Source: Paenibacillus tyrphae
GTDB taxonomy: Bacteria; Bacillota; Bacilli; Paenibacillales; NBRC-103111
Direction: 5' to 3'
NCBI RefSeq assembly: GCF_024158745.1
Contig: NZ_JAMZAW010000020.1
Location: forward strand, 1 to 64,000
DNA length: 64,000 nucleotides
Shown here: positions 8,631-16,773 of the stretch, piece by piece
Layout: the number at the start of each line of letters is the position of its first letter
Position numbering within the stretch: position 1 is the first letter of the stretch
Position numbers and translations under genes: made by a program
Notes under the pieces: model-generated
What the model saw: only the letters and a program-made list of their open reading frames with translations
Database searches by the model: none
What the model was told of the DNA's origin: nothing

Positions 8631-10157
8631 ATGTTTGTCGTCACGGCGGAAGAAATGAGAAGGATCGATCTGCATACGATTCAAACGGTCGGCATCCCGG
8701 CGCTTGTGCTGATGGAGAATGCAGGCCGGGCCGTGGCGGAAGAAGGCATGGAGCTGTTCGACGGCCGCAGTGGGGCTTTGGCCGTTCTCGCAGGGAAGGG
8801 CAATAACGGCGGGGATGGGCTTGTAGCCGCCAGACATTTGATCGAAGCGGGTTACGACGTTAAAATCATATATGCCGAATCCCCGGAATCGTTCCGTGGG
8901 GAAGCGGCGATTCAGCGGGACATCGCGTCCCGGTTAGGAATACCTTACGAAGTATACGATTCGTCGCCAATCGATTGGAGAGGCTATAGCGGCATCATTG
9001 ATGCGCTGCTCGGGACCGGCAGCCGCGGGGCGCCGAGAGAGGCGTATGCCGCTTTGATCGGATCAGCGAATCTTTCCGGACTGCCTATCCTCTCCGTTGA
9101 CTTGCCGAGTGGCTTGGACGCGGATACCGGGCAAGTCTCCGATCCTTGCATCCGGGCGACCCGTACCGTTGCGCTGGCTTTTACGAAGTGCGGCTTGGAG
9201 CAGTATCCGGGCGCAGAGCTTGCCGGCGAGGTGAAGGTGCGTTATATCGGCATCCCTCAGAAGGCGGCTGCTGAAGCGAATGTCTGCACGTTCCGGATCG
9301 AAGAGCCGTTCCTGTCACGGCAGCTCCGGTTTGAGGATTACCGGCTGCGGCGGGCCGATTCGCATAAAGGCACCTACGGCCACGTGCTCGTTGCCGCAGG
9401 CAGCCGATCCATGAGCGGGGCAGGACTGCTGTCCGCCAGAGCCGCGCTTCGCGGCGGAAGCGGCTTGGTTACGTGGGCCCTGCCGGATCGGCTGGCCGAG
9501 CCGATGTTCGGCCAGATGCCAGAGGCCATGCTTGCGGGGCTGGCGGATGAGCAGAGAGGAGACTGGAGCGCCGTCCGGGCGGAAGCTCTGGCACAGCTCG
9601 CTGTCGGAAAAGACGCGCTGCTCTTCGGTCCGGGCGTCGGACGATGGGCACAGGACACGGCCTTCTTGCGTACGCTATGGGAGGGAACCGATTGTCCCCT
9701 CGTACTTGATGCGGATGCGCTTAATATACTGGCCGCTGCGGGAGATGCCGTAGCTTGGCCGAAGCGCGGCGCACCGGTTGTGCTGACGCCGCACCCGGGG
9801 GAAATGGCGCGCTTGATCGGCTCCACCGTACCGGCTGTCCAGCGGGATCGCATTGAGACGGCCCGCCGTTATGCGGCGCGCACCGGCGTAACGCTTGTCC
9901 TGAAGGGGGCGCGGACGGTGATTGCCGATCCCGAAGGGAACGTTTATGTCAACCCAACCGGCAATGCAGGAATGGCCACCGGAGGAGCCGGGGATGTGCT
10001 GGCGGGAATCATCGCTAGCTTGTTGGCCCAAGGCTGGCGCGGTTCCGAGGCGGCAGCGCTAGGGTCATATCTTCATGGCGCCGCCGGAGACCGGGCGGCC
10101 GCCAGCCGCGAGCTTCCCGCATCGCTGACAGCCGGGGATATTATTGACCATTTGTGA
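8631..10157 (+). CDS. nnr: Bifunctional NAD(P)H-hydrate epimerase / ADP-dependent NAD(P)H-hydrate dehydratase
   Basis: The 508-residue product starts at ATG 8631 after GGAGGGCGGAGG; an earlier in-frame start is unsupported. The N-terminal YjeF_N epimerase half contains GKGNNGGDGLVAARH, and the C-terminal carbohydrate-kinase-like half contains GNAGMATGGAGDVLAGI, the nucleotide-binding and catalytic Asp region. The enzyme repairs hydrated NADH and NADPH in the cytoplasm: the first half interconverts R and S epimers, the second dehydrates the S form with ADP. Length fits the fused family (about 500). It lies inside the block bracketed by dif-like sites A and B; it may be the ordinary chromosomal copy. 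Confidence 0.95.
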   Translation: MFVVTAEEMRRIDLHTIQTVGIPALVLMENAGRAVAEEGMELFDGRSGALAVLAGKGNNGGDGLVAARHLIEAGYDVKIIYAESPESFRGEAAIQRDIASRLGIPYEVYDSSPIDWRGYSGIIDALLGTGSRGAPREAYAALIGSANLSGLPILSVDLPSGLDADTGQVSDPCIRATRTVALAFTKCGLEQYPGAELAGEVKVRYIGIPQKAAAEANVCTFRIEEPFLSRQLRFEDYRLRRADSHKGTYGHVLVAAGSRSMSGAGLLSARAALRGGSGLVTWALPDRLAEPMFGQMPEAMLAGLADEQRGDWSAVRAEALAQLAVGKDALLFGPGVGRWAQDTAFLRTLWEGTDCPLVLDADALNILAAAGDAVAWPKRGAPVVLTPHPGEMARLIGSTVPAVQRDRIETARRYAARTGVTLVLKGARTVIADPEGNVYVNPTGNAGMATGGAGDVLAGIIASLLAQGWRGSEAAALGSYLHGAAGDRAAASRELPASLTAGDIIDHL

Positions 10158-10197
10158 CAATTATGAACGTTTACAATTCATTCGATTGATTATATGT

Positions 10198-10216
10198 GTC
10201 ATTAATATTTAATGAC
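10198..10216. promoter_or_regulatory. Perfect 8-3-8 inverted repeat between nnr and the PASTA pseudokinase gene
   Basis: GTCATTAA-TAT-TTAATGAC is perfectly symmetrical. With no T-run after it, it is more like an operator than a terminator, though a weak terminator for nnr is possible. Confidence 0.4.
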
Positions 10217-10275
10217 GTTTATTATAAATTTCGACACGTTTATGTTCTTTTGTCATAACACGCCTCACAAAAATC

Positions 10276-10298
10276 ATTCGGCTGCCGAATACTATAAT
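10276..10298 (+). promoter_or_regulatory. Palindrome plus -10 element before the PASTA pseudokinase gene
   Basis: A 15-bp perfect palindrome ATTCGGCTGCCGAAT (10276-10290) stands two bases before TATAAT (10293-10298), where a -35/spacer region would be. This arrangement suggests a regulator-controlled promoter (inference). Confidence 0.45.
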
Positions 10299-10321
10299 TA
10301 TGACGTTTGAAGGAGGTTTCC

Positions 10322-11563
10322 ATGGAGAAATCCATCAATCAACGTTACGTGCTAACCGAGCCGATTCTTCCGATGTTAAGCGGAATGCTATACAGTGGGA
10401 AAGATTTGCCTTTGCGAAGAGACGTCGTTTTTTTCGTCGTGGAAAGCACGGACGAAGCCGCCAAAGAGGCGTATATCCGCAAGCTGCGCGAGGTTGCGCC
10501 GCTTAGCGACAATCGTTTTTTACATATCCTCGATGTTGGGATGGAGCCGAATTATATTTTTGCCGTGCTGAAGACGTTCGACGGCAAGCCGTTTATCCAA
10601 GAGCTGAAGGGGCATCGTTTTACCCCGGAGGAAGCGGTCTCCAAAGTGCTTGAGCTTGGAAAAGGCCTGATGGATGCGCTTGAGGAAGGGATATCCGGCT
10701 GTTCCGTACATGCGGCGAACCTGTGGCTCAACGATGACGGCCAGCTCAAGATCATTAATTATTGGGAAAAAGGGACACACACGCAACGCGGCGCTCAAGG
10801 TCTCGGCTGCCTGCTGTACCAGATCCTGACCCATTCCGAATCGATCCCGGTTTCGTTCGATACGATAGAGCACAGTCTTCGCGAGGCGCTTACGGCGATT
10901 CCGCGCGTAGAACAGGAGCTGCTGATTTCCACGCTGCGCCGGGTGTGGAACGATCAGGAAACGCTAGCTTCGTTTATGCTCGTGCTGCAGAGCTTGCGGC
11001 AGGACACGGCCATCAGGCAGGAGGTGTCCATGCCGGTATCGGATAGACAGGTCCGGGAAAAGACAGAACCGGAGAGAGCGTACGAAGAGGAAGATCCGGT
11101 TGAAGAGGAGGAGGCTCCGCCCCGGAGAAGCTTGGGACGGGCAGGCCGTAAGCTTCTGGTCGGAACGGCAATTGCCTGCTTGGGAGGGGCCGCAGCTTTC
11201 GTATGGCTGGGGAAGGATCAAGAGGAGCCTTCGGGCAAAGGAGCCTCGCCGGCCCAAACCGAGCATCACGCTCCCTTGCAGCCGTCGCATCAGACGTACG
11301 ACATACCAGCCGGGCCTGAAGTTGCAAATGACCCAAATCAGAAAAAAGCGGAAGACGAAATCGTGATCGTGCCTAATTTGATCGGACTACAGAACGATAC
11401 GGCCGGCAAGCAGGCCATCGCGGCCGGACTGCATTTCAAATTTGACATCGTGGCCAACGAACGCGAGGAAGGCACGGTGTTCAAGCAGGAGCCGGCCGCC
11501 CATACTCAAGTCCCCAAAGGCACCGAGATCAAATATTGGGTAAGCAAAGGAAAGCAGCAATAA
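10322..11563 (+). CDS. Membrane-anchored pseudokinase with extracellular PASTA domain
   Basis: From ATG 10322 behind GAAGGAGG, the product has 413 residues. Residues 1-235 follow a Ser/Thr kinase layout, but the catalytic loop reads GCSVHAANLWL (127-136) instead of HRDxKPxNIxL, and the DFG position reads NYW (146-148). The catalytic Asp and metal-binding Asp are therefore both lost. An acidic linker (251-265), one membrane segment (277-296) and one C-terminal PASTA domain (349-410, from IVPNLIG) follow. Active relatives (PrkC/StkP) sense muropeptides or lipid II through PASTA repeats. This protein is probably a non-catalytic sensor or scaffold (inference). It sits between nnr and the convergent xerS-like gene. 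Confidence 0.8.
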   Translation: MEKSINQRYVLTEPILPMLSGMLYSGKDLPLRRDVVFFVVESTDEAAKEAYIRKLREVAPLSDNRFLHILDVGMEPNYIFAVLKTFDGKPFIQELKGHRFTPEEAVSKVLELGKGLMDALEEGISGCSVHAANLWLNDDGQLKIINYWEKGTHTQRGAQGLGCLLYQILTHSESIPVSFDTIEHSLREALTAIPRVEQELLISTLRRVWNDQETLASFMLVLQSLRQDTAIRQEVSMPVSDRQVREKTEPERAYEEEDPVEEEEAPPRRSLGRAGRKLLVGTAIACLGGAAAFVWLGKDQEEPSGKGASPAQTEHHAPLQPSHQTYDIPAGPEVANDPNQKKAEDEIVIVPNLIGLQNDTAGKQAIAAGLHFKFDIVANEREEGTVFKQEPAAHTQVPKGTEIKYWVSKGKQQ

Positions 11564-11565
11564 AC

Positions 11566-11597
11566 AAGCCGGCCCCGAGCGATACGGGGACCGGCTT
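11566..11597. terminator. Bidirectional terminator between the pseudokinase and xerS-like genes
   Basis: AAGCCGGCCCCGAG pairs with CGGGGACCGGCTT around a short loop. It sits between two convergent genes; neither side has a long T-run, so strength is uncertain. Confidence 0.7.
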
Positions 11598-11604
11598 ACA
11601 GGCG

Positions 11605-12684
11605 TTATTCCGAAGGCTTGTCGATCGCTTCGGCCATCGTTTTATCGGTCAGGTGGGCATAGATCTGTGTTGTTTCCGGCGACGCGTGCCCCAATTGCTC
11701 CTGCGTTTTGTACAAGTCGTTGCGCAGGTAATAGTCGGTCGCGAACGAGTGGCGCAGCTTATGCACGGACAAGTAAGGCTTGCCGAACCGTTTGGCGTAT
11801 TTGATCACCATCTCCTGTATGGCGCGCTTGGTCATGCGCTCGCCTTCTTTTTTGCCGTTGGCGACGGCAAGGAAGAGGGCTTTTTCCCGTTTGGGCGCTT
11901 TGTATGCCAGCTGGCGCTGCTCCAAATACGCGGACAAGCAGTCCACGGCTTCCTGCCGGAAATAAACCGGCGTCTTGAACGTATCGTCGTTTTTACCTTT
12001 GCGGTATACATATGTCAGCTTTTTCTTCAAGTCGATGTCTTCGACATTGAGATTAAAAACCTCGGATACGCGGAGGCCCGAATTCAGGATCAGGCTGATG
12101 ATGCAGACGTCGCGGACCTTGTTGAGCTCGTAGGAGTAGAGCGCCTGCTTGTTTTTGGCGACATCAACCGGATAGCCGGTTTGTACGTACTCGATAAATT
12201 CCGCAATTTCCGATTCCTGCAGCAGCTTCCCTTCCAGCTTGGCCGCGGTATCCTTCGGCTTATGCGTGCGCTTGATTTCGACTTTGGCCATCACGTTGCG
12301 CTTTAACAGCGGATAGAAGTTCTCGTCCTCGGCAATTTGGCTTAAATAATGGAATAGCGAACGCAGCGAAGACAGCTTGCGGGCGATTGTCGTCTTGCCG
12401 TTCGAATTTTCTTTGCGCGTGGCGAGGAACATTTTGAAATTGTCAATGCTGTCCATATGCAGCCGTTCCAAGTCGACGAGCGGCACGTCCTTTACTGTTG
12501 GCGCGGACGATAGCCCTTCCGCAAGCAGCCATGAAAAAAAGGTATCGTAGTCCCGTACATATTCGAGCAGCGAGGAAGGAGAGAGGTCGGGCAGCTTGTA
12601 ATTGATGAATTTCTCCACATACCATGGCATGGAGGGCAATTTTTTCTCCAGCTCGCTTCGGTCTTTGATTTTGATAATATTCAT
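11605..12684 (-). CDS. xerS: XerS-like tyrosine recombinase
   Basis: The 359-residue product starts at ATG 12684, with GGAGGCGG just upstream; an in-frame ATG at 12699 overlaps that signal. The N-terminal SAM-like core-binding part starts with MPWYVEKFINYKL and YDTFFSWLL, typical of XerS, the single recombinase that resolves chromosome dimers in streptococci. Catalytic residues are complete: R205 (SGLRVSEV), K229, H308 and R311 (HKLRH), H333 (LGHAS) and nucleophile Y342 (TQIYAHL). One dif-like site lies 26 bp upstream of its start and another 290 bp upstream. It could act in chromosome dimer resolution or mobilise the bracketed block. Confidence 0.9.
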   Translation of the reverse strand: MNIIKIKDRSELEKKLPSMPWYVEKFINYKLPDLSPSSLLEYVRDYDTFFSWLLAEGLSSAPTVKDVPLVDLERLHMDSIDNFKMFLATRKENSNGKTTIARKLSSLRSLFHYLSQIAEDENFYPLLKRNVMAKVEIKRTHKPKDTAAKLEGKLLQESEIAEFIEYVQTGYPVDVAKNKQALYSYELNKVRDVCIISLILNSGLRVSEVFNLNVEDIDLKKKLTYVYRKGKNDDTFKTPVYFRQEAVDCLSAYLEQRQLAYKAPKREKALFLAVANGKKEGERMTKRAIQEMVIKYAKRFGKPYLSVHKLRHSFATDYYLRNDLYKTQEQLGHASPETTQIYAHLTDKTMAEAIDKPSE

Positions 12685-12709
12685 GCGAACCGCCTCCATA
12701 CGAATAAAT

Positions 12710-12737
12710 AGTTTACATAATAAATGTTATGTAATGT
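12710..12737. other. dif-like recombination site B, in the xerS-like promoter region
   Basis: Left arm AGTTTACATAA is identical to site A, the centre is TAAATG, and the right arm TTATGTAATGT is less conserved at its outer end. It has the same orientation as site A and lies 26 bp before the recombinase start codon, so binding there could also autoregulate the gene. Confidence 0.6.
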
Positions 12738-12975
12738 AGCGGACTTGCTGAGTAAGCGGCCAATGATGTAATAGAAGTGCACAAGGGAGGGGGCCGCTTC
12801 CAGTCGCTGTTCTCCCCGCAAATTTGAAAGTTGAGTCAGAGATGCTCAGTTCGATTACTTGGTGGGGACCCCAGCGGGTAATTTCCGCAGACCAAGGCGA
12901 ACGTGATCGCTCTTCAGAGGATATCGCCTCCGCTTGTATTTCTGTTCTTGTTAAATGACCGCTTTCCGCGTATAT
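12738..12975. other. Intergenic stretch between dif-like sites B and C
   Basis: About 240 bp with no open frame that carries a ribosome binding site and no family resemblance I can name. Confidence 0.5.
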
Positions 12976-13003
12976 TGTTTACATAATAATAATTATGTAA
13001 ACT
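12976..13003. other. dif-like recombination site C
   Basis: Left arm TGTTTACATAA, centre TAATAA, right arm TTATGTAAACT. The right arm is an exact match to the Bacillus subtilis dif right arm as I recall it, and the two arms are inverted copies except for the outermost base. It lies 239 bp beyond site B and may be the chromosomal dif. Confidence 0.6.
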
Positions 13004-13113
13004 TTTTTTGTTCGATATCATGAAACTGTCCGGTTCCTTAAATCTAATTATGGAAGAGCATTAACTGGTCTGTCAATTGTTATTGGGAATCCATGCGATC
13101 AATTGCCGATGCC

Positions 13114-13150
13114 AAAAAACGCCGACTGCTTGAATCATAGCAGCGGCGTT
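13114..13150 (-). terminator. Terminator of the PCYCGC lipoprotein gene
   Basis: On the minus strand AACGCCG pairs with CGGCGTT, followed by a T-run (AAAAAA on the plus strand, 13114-13119), 19 bp past the stop codon of the minus-strand gene. Confidence 0.75.
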
Positions 13151-13168
13151 TCCGGCTTGCCAGGCTGA

Positions 13169-13657
13169 TTAAGCGGGCAGGGGAGTCGGAGTCGGTTTGG
13201 CGTAGCCTTTTTGATACTGCTTGTCGATCTGCTCGCGGATGTCTTTGGCCGATTGGCCCTGCTGCTGCCATTGCGCGGATTTAACGGCAATTTCCAGACA
13301 TACGCCGCAGCGGGTGGCGTGATCGTCCCACACAACCGAACCGTCGGAGGCGGTTTCTTTAATGAAGCAGTTCATGTTGCTTTGATGCCCTGCGCTTTCG
13401 CCGCAGCCGCAATAACAGGGGATATTGCGCAGCAAATCCTTCGTCTGGGCCGCGACCAAATACGCTTTCTTCATCTGCTCCGGCTGCTTGTCCAAGAAGG
13501 AGGGCAGCGTGCTCAGCGAAGCCGTCTTTTCTTGCAAATCGCCGCTCGGCGTTTGATGCGGGCCATGAGACTCCGCCGCCGGCTTGCTGCCTCCGCAAGC
13601 ACTCAGCATCAGCAGAAGGGCGGTTGAAGCCAGAACTACCGTTGCACGTCGAAACAA
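13169..13657 (-). CDS. PCYCGC-motif lipoprotein
   Basis: From TTG 13657, behind GAGGTGA, the product has 162 residues; GTG 13666 is an alternative with poorer spacing. The signal peptide ends in the lipobox LSAC with C21 as lipidation site. The mature part carries PCYCGCGESAGHQSNMNCFI, split as PCYCGC and GHQSNMNCFI, and a further DDHATRCGVCLEI. This conserved cysteine and histidine pattern defines the PCYCGC family (PF13798), a secreted Bacillota family of unknown function that probably binds a metal or forms disulfides (inference). It is divergent from the acyl-carrier-protein operon. Confidence 0.88.
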   Translation of the reverse strand: MFRRATVVLASTALLLMLSACGGSKPAAESHGPHQTPSGDLQEKTASLSTLPSFLDKQPEQMKKAYLVAAQTKDLLRNIPCYCGCGESAGHQSNMNCFIKETASDGSVVWDDHATRCGVCLEIAVKSAQWQQQGQSAKDIREQIDKQYQKGYAKPTPTPLPA

Positions 13658-13981
13658 TGGATTCACCTCGTCGCATTCGCTTTATTCGATCAGATTATAC
13701 CATACCCTCGTATACCATGACAAAAGCAGCTTGGCCCCGGTCGACTTGTTTCGCCGCAATCATCGACACCGGCAGGATCGGTTGACGAAGAGCAAGGTCT
13801 TGCGGCCTAGACGCCCTCCACTTACGTGATCCTTTGCGCAAACTTTCCTCTCAACCTGGAAAATGAAATGGATTGTATCCCATAATAGTGGAAATTTATC
13901 CCTCCCCACCTCTGTACCGATATGCCATAATGAAAAGGAATGAGCCTAAAGTACCTTATATGCCAAGAGGAGGGAATTCAT
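13658..13981. other. Divergent intergenic region between lipoprotein and ACP operon
   Basis: Contains the promoters of both neighbours. A CATAAT hexamer (TGCCATAATG, near 13925) is a possible -10 for the ACP operon, but I see no convincing -35 and no gene. Confidence 0.35.
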
Positions 13982-14254
13982 GTGTTCAATACGATCGTCC
14001 AAATTTTGTGCCAAATTAAGGAGGACAACCCGTCGCTGCGGGAAAGGCTTACGCTCGAAACGGATTTGAACAACGATGTCGGGCTGGATTCGCTGCAAAT
14101 GCTCAACTTTATGGTCAAGATAGAGGAAGAGCTAAAGATCGAGATCGATTACGATGAATTCGATTATGTCCATCTTCGCTCCATAGGCACGTTTATCGAC
14201 TTCTTAAACCGGTGTGCTCCGGTCGAGGGCGCATACGAGCATGCTGTCGAGTAA
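13982..14254 (+). CDS. Acyl carrier protein (phosphopantetheine-binding)
   Basis: GTG 13982 lies seven bases after AGGAGGG and gives a 90-residue protein. The frame also opens earlier, but without a signal. The phosphopantetheine serine is S37 in VGLDSLQML, followed by a helix VKIEEELKIEID typical of carrier proteins. It is not the fatty-acid AcpP, since no fab genes are near and the acidic helix II differs. It is the first gene of a five-gene operon; the next gene, an ATP-grasp ligase, starts inside its last codons. The pairing recalls BtrI/BtrJ in butirosin synthesis, where an amino acid is loaded on a free-standing carrier (inference). Confidence 0.85.
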   Translation: MFNTIVQILCQIKEDNPSLRERLTLETDLNNDVGLDSLQMLNFMVKIEEELKIEIDYDEFDYVHLRSIGTFIDFLNRCAPVEGAYEHAVE

Positions 14255-15611
14255 AGCCGCCGTCGCTTTGCGCAAAACGGTCATGGGCACGTTTGACCCG
14301 GAAACGCGCTGGAGAGATGCTCTGTTGTCGATGCTGCCCCGAATTCCCGATCCGGAAAGGGACCGGATCGTTCTTTGCATGGATGAATTGCTTTTCCCGC
14401 TATGCGGGCCTGACGATATATTGGTTACCCGCTGCCGGATCGATGACGCGCTGCTGGACTATTTCGATAAGTTGGGCGTCTCGTTCCACCACCGCAGCAT
14501 TGTGGACTTGACTTCGCCGGAGGCCGAAGTAGCGCTGCGCACGGAGCATTTCGCGTCGTGCATCTTTCAGCTCGCTTCCCGGGATGGAATCCCCGGCACC
14601 GAAGCGGACAAGCCGTATATGCTTGTGCCGTATGCGGTAACGGAGGAGGCGCATGAGTACGCGGGGAAAGGAATTTTTGCCAACTCGCTTCCGGATTTGG
14701 CAGTGGTGAAGCGCGTAAATTCCAAGCTGTACCACCATCGGCTGCTGGAGGACATGGGACTGCACACGTACGGGATGCCGGCCATGAGTACGGAGGAAGT
14801 GGAGCAATACGGTACCGAGCTGCTGCATAATGGCGCTTTTCTGATCAAGGACCCCTTCGGCGTTTCCGGCAAAGGCAACTTGCTGATCGAAAGTCCGTCG
14901 CTGCTGAAGCGGATCGTTTCGTACCTGCGGAAGCAAGAAGAAGCCGGTTCCCAGACGCTCTTTTTGCTCGAACCGCTATTGCCCAAGGCGGCCGACTTCT
15001 CCAGCCAATGGCTGCTTGAGCCGGACGGTTCCCGGCAGCTGATTTCCGTCCAGCGGATGATGAACCGCCAGCAAAATTACGGGGGCTCCATTACGGCGGA
15101 AGCCGCCTTTGTGAACTCCCTCGAACAAAAAGGGTATTTTCGCATGCTCGAGGCCGCCCTGCACGAGCTGTATCTGGACGGCTATTTTGGATACGTTTGC
15201 TTCGACTCGATGATGTTGGAGGACGGAGAGCTTGTCCCAATCGTCGAGATTAACGCCCGGATGTCAATGGGACTCATCAATGCCCATCTGGACCGGCTGC
15301 TTGCAGGCTGGAATCTCAAGGGCTGGCTTACGTATCTGTCCGTCGCCTTGCCGGAGCAATTCCGTTTTGAACTACTGCTTCAAGCGCTGGAAGATGAGCA
15401 GCTGTTGTTTACCCCGCTGCGGCAAAGCGGCATCATGCCGCTTTCCTCAGGTACGTTAACCGTGAACGGCAGCCCGTGGGGACGGTCGTCGGGGAAGCCG
15501 AAGGGCCGGTTGTATGTGTCGGTGATCGGACAGACGGAGGAGATCCGGGAAGAAACGCTAGAGCGGCTGAAGCAAGTGCTGCACGACCTCTCGGTTACAG
15601 TATTCCATTAA
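14241..15611 (+). CDS. ATP-grasp ligase (PreATP-grasp type)
   Basis: The 456-residue product starts at ATG 14241, overlapping the carrier gene by 14 bases. The ATP-grasp fold is visible as VVKRVNSKLYHHRLLEDMG (entry helix), AFLIKDPFGVSGKGN (ATP-binding loop and lysine) and IVEINARMSMG (metal-binding Glu and Asn). The N-terminal 150 residues resemble the pre-ATP-grasp domain of peptide and amino acid ligases related to PGM1 and BtrJ. Such enzymes form an acyl-phosphate and pass it to an amine or a carrier thiol. Its gene overlap with the carrier suggests aminoacylation of that carrier (inference). The amino acid cannot be predicted. Confidence 0.82.
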   Translation: MLSSKAAVALRKTVMGTFDPETRWRDALLSMLPRIPDPERDRIVLCMDELLFPLCGPDDILVTRCRIDDALLDYFDKLGVSFHHRSIVDLTSPEAEVALRTEHFASCIFQLASRDGIPGTEADKPYMLVPYAVTEEAHEYAGKGIFANSLPDLAVVKRVNSKLYHHRLLEDMGLHTYGMPAMSTEEVEQYGTELLHNGAFLIKDPFGVSGKGNLLIESPSLLKRIVSYLRKQEEAGSQTLFLLEPLLPKAADFSSQWLLEPDGSRQLISVQRMMNRQQNYGGSITAEAAFVNSLEQKGYFRMLEAALHELYLDGYFGYVCFDSMMLEDGELVPIVEINARMSMGLINAHLDRLLAGWNLKGWLTYLSVALPEQFRFELLLQALEDEQLLFTPLRQSGIMPLSSGTLTVNGSPWGRSSGKPKGRLYVSVIGQTEEIREETLERLKQVLHDLSVTVFH

Positions 15612-15632
15612 CGGAAGGGCAGGGGGCTGTCC

Positions 15633-16739
15633 ATGACCAAAGACGCGATCACGCTGTTGGCCTCGGGCAATTCGCTCGGCGCCTATATTCCTGCCATTCA
15701 TCTGCGGGAATACCTTGCGCGCCAACATATACGGGCGGAAGTGCAGGTGCTTGAAACGCTTTATCGCGAGGAGACCCGCAGCAAAATCAACGGGTATAAA
15801 AAAGCGTTTCACAACAATTTTTCCGTCGCCTTGACCGGGCATAGGATGGCCAAAGACATCAGCCCAAATCTCGACGATTCGGCGGTCCGCCGGCTGCACT
15901 CGCATTGGCGGCAAACGGGCTGCGCGACGTTCATCGCTTTTACGGGGTTTTGGCTGCCTATTCTGGAAGCCTACAAGGAAATCGCCGGGTTTCCGGTCCA
16001 TATCGAATGGATTCATATGGATGCTTGTGACACCCCTTCGTATAAGGTTTATAAGTATTCCTACCACCAGTACTGCAATGTGCAGTTTTACGATCCCGAG
16101 CTGGAAAGCCCCGGTTATTTGATCACGCCGCCGGACGCAGAGGCCGCATCTTTCGAGGCACGGAACGACCGGTTTCTTATTCATGGCGGCGGCTGGGGGA
16201 TCGGCACCTACTGGGACAAAATCGAGCGGCTGCGGCGCGGCGGCTGCAGGCTGGATATCATTGCGTATGACGAGAGCGAAGTGCAGGAAGACGACGGGGA
16301 AACCCGCTATTTTATGGTGGATCCCGAGTGGAGTCCGTGGATTAAGGATGCCGGGGGAATACATACCTATCCTCCGATGCTGGAGCTCGTGAGACGGAAG
16401 GGGACGGTCGAACGGCGCAGACTGCCGGACTACGCTGCTTATTTGGAGCTCGTTCGCCTAAGCCGGGCAATTATCAGCAAGCCGGGAGGCGCTACTTTGA
16501 ACGATTCGCTGGTGTATGCTACGCCGCTGCTGCTGCTTGAGCCGTTCGGATATCACGAGGAAAGCAACGCCGCCTTTTGGAAGCGATGCGGATTCGGCAT
16601 CGGCTATGACGATTGGGAGGAGGACGGATTTCCGGCCGCGTCTTTGCAGGCCTGCCACGAACGGCTGCGAAAGCAGCGTATTACAGCCTGCCGCTATGGG
16701 AGGGAATTTGATACGGCCCCCAAAGAGCGTTACGTCTAA
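15633..16739 (+). CDS. GT-B fold glycosyltransferase (UDP-glycosyltransferase-like)
   Basis: The 368-residue protein starts at ATG 15633 after AGGGCAGGGGG. The C-terminal half shows the glycosyl-donor-binding signature of GT-B enzymes: FLIHGGGWGIGTY, then SRAIISKPGGATLNDSLVYATPLLLLEP, split as ISKPGGATLNDSL and TPLLLLEPFG, then YHEESNAAFW. The start (TLLASGNSLGAYIPAIHLREYL) fits the acceptor-side Rossmann domain. It is the third gene of the carrier-protein operon, so the product made there is probably glycosylated (inference). Donor sugar and acceptor are not predictable. Confidence 0.78.
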   Translation: MTKDAITLLASGNSLGAYIPAIHLREYLARQHIRAEVQVLETLYREETRSKINGYKKAFHNNFSVALTGHRMAKDISPNLDDSAVRRLHSHWRQTGCATFIAFTGFWLPILEAYKEIAGFPVHIEWIHMDACDTPSYKVYKYSYHQYCNVQFYDPELESPGYLITPPDAEAASFEARNDRFLIHGGGWGIGTYWDKIERLRRGGCRLDIIAYDESEVQEDDGETRYFMVDPEWSPWIKDAGGIHTYPPMLELVRRKGTVERRRLPDYAAYLELVRLSRAIISKPGGATLNDSLVYATPLLLLEPFGYHEESNAAFWKRCGFGIGYDDWEEDGFPAASLQACHERLRKQRITACRYGREFDTAPKERYV

Positions 16740-16773
16740 TCCACCAGCCTTGCCAAAAGATCAGGAGGACGCC

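Noticed and set aside
8529-13003. Reading the three AT-rich palindromes as Per, Fur or TnrA boxes
   Set aside because: The 11-6-11 spacing, 28-bp length and arm match to dif fit better, and a tyrosine recombinase gene lies next to them. A regulatory role is not fully excluded.
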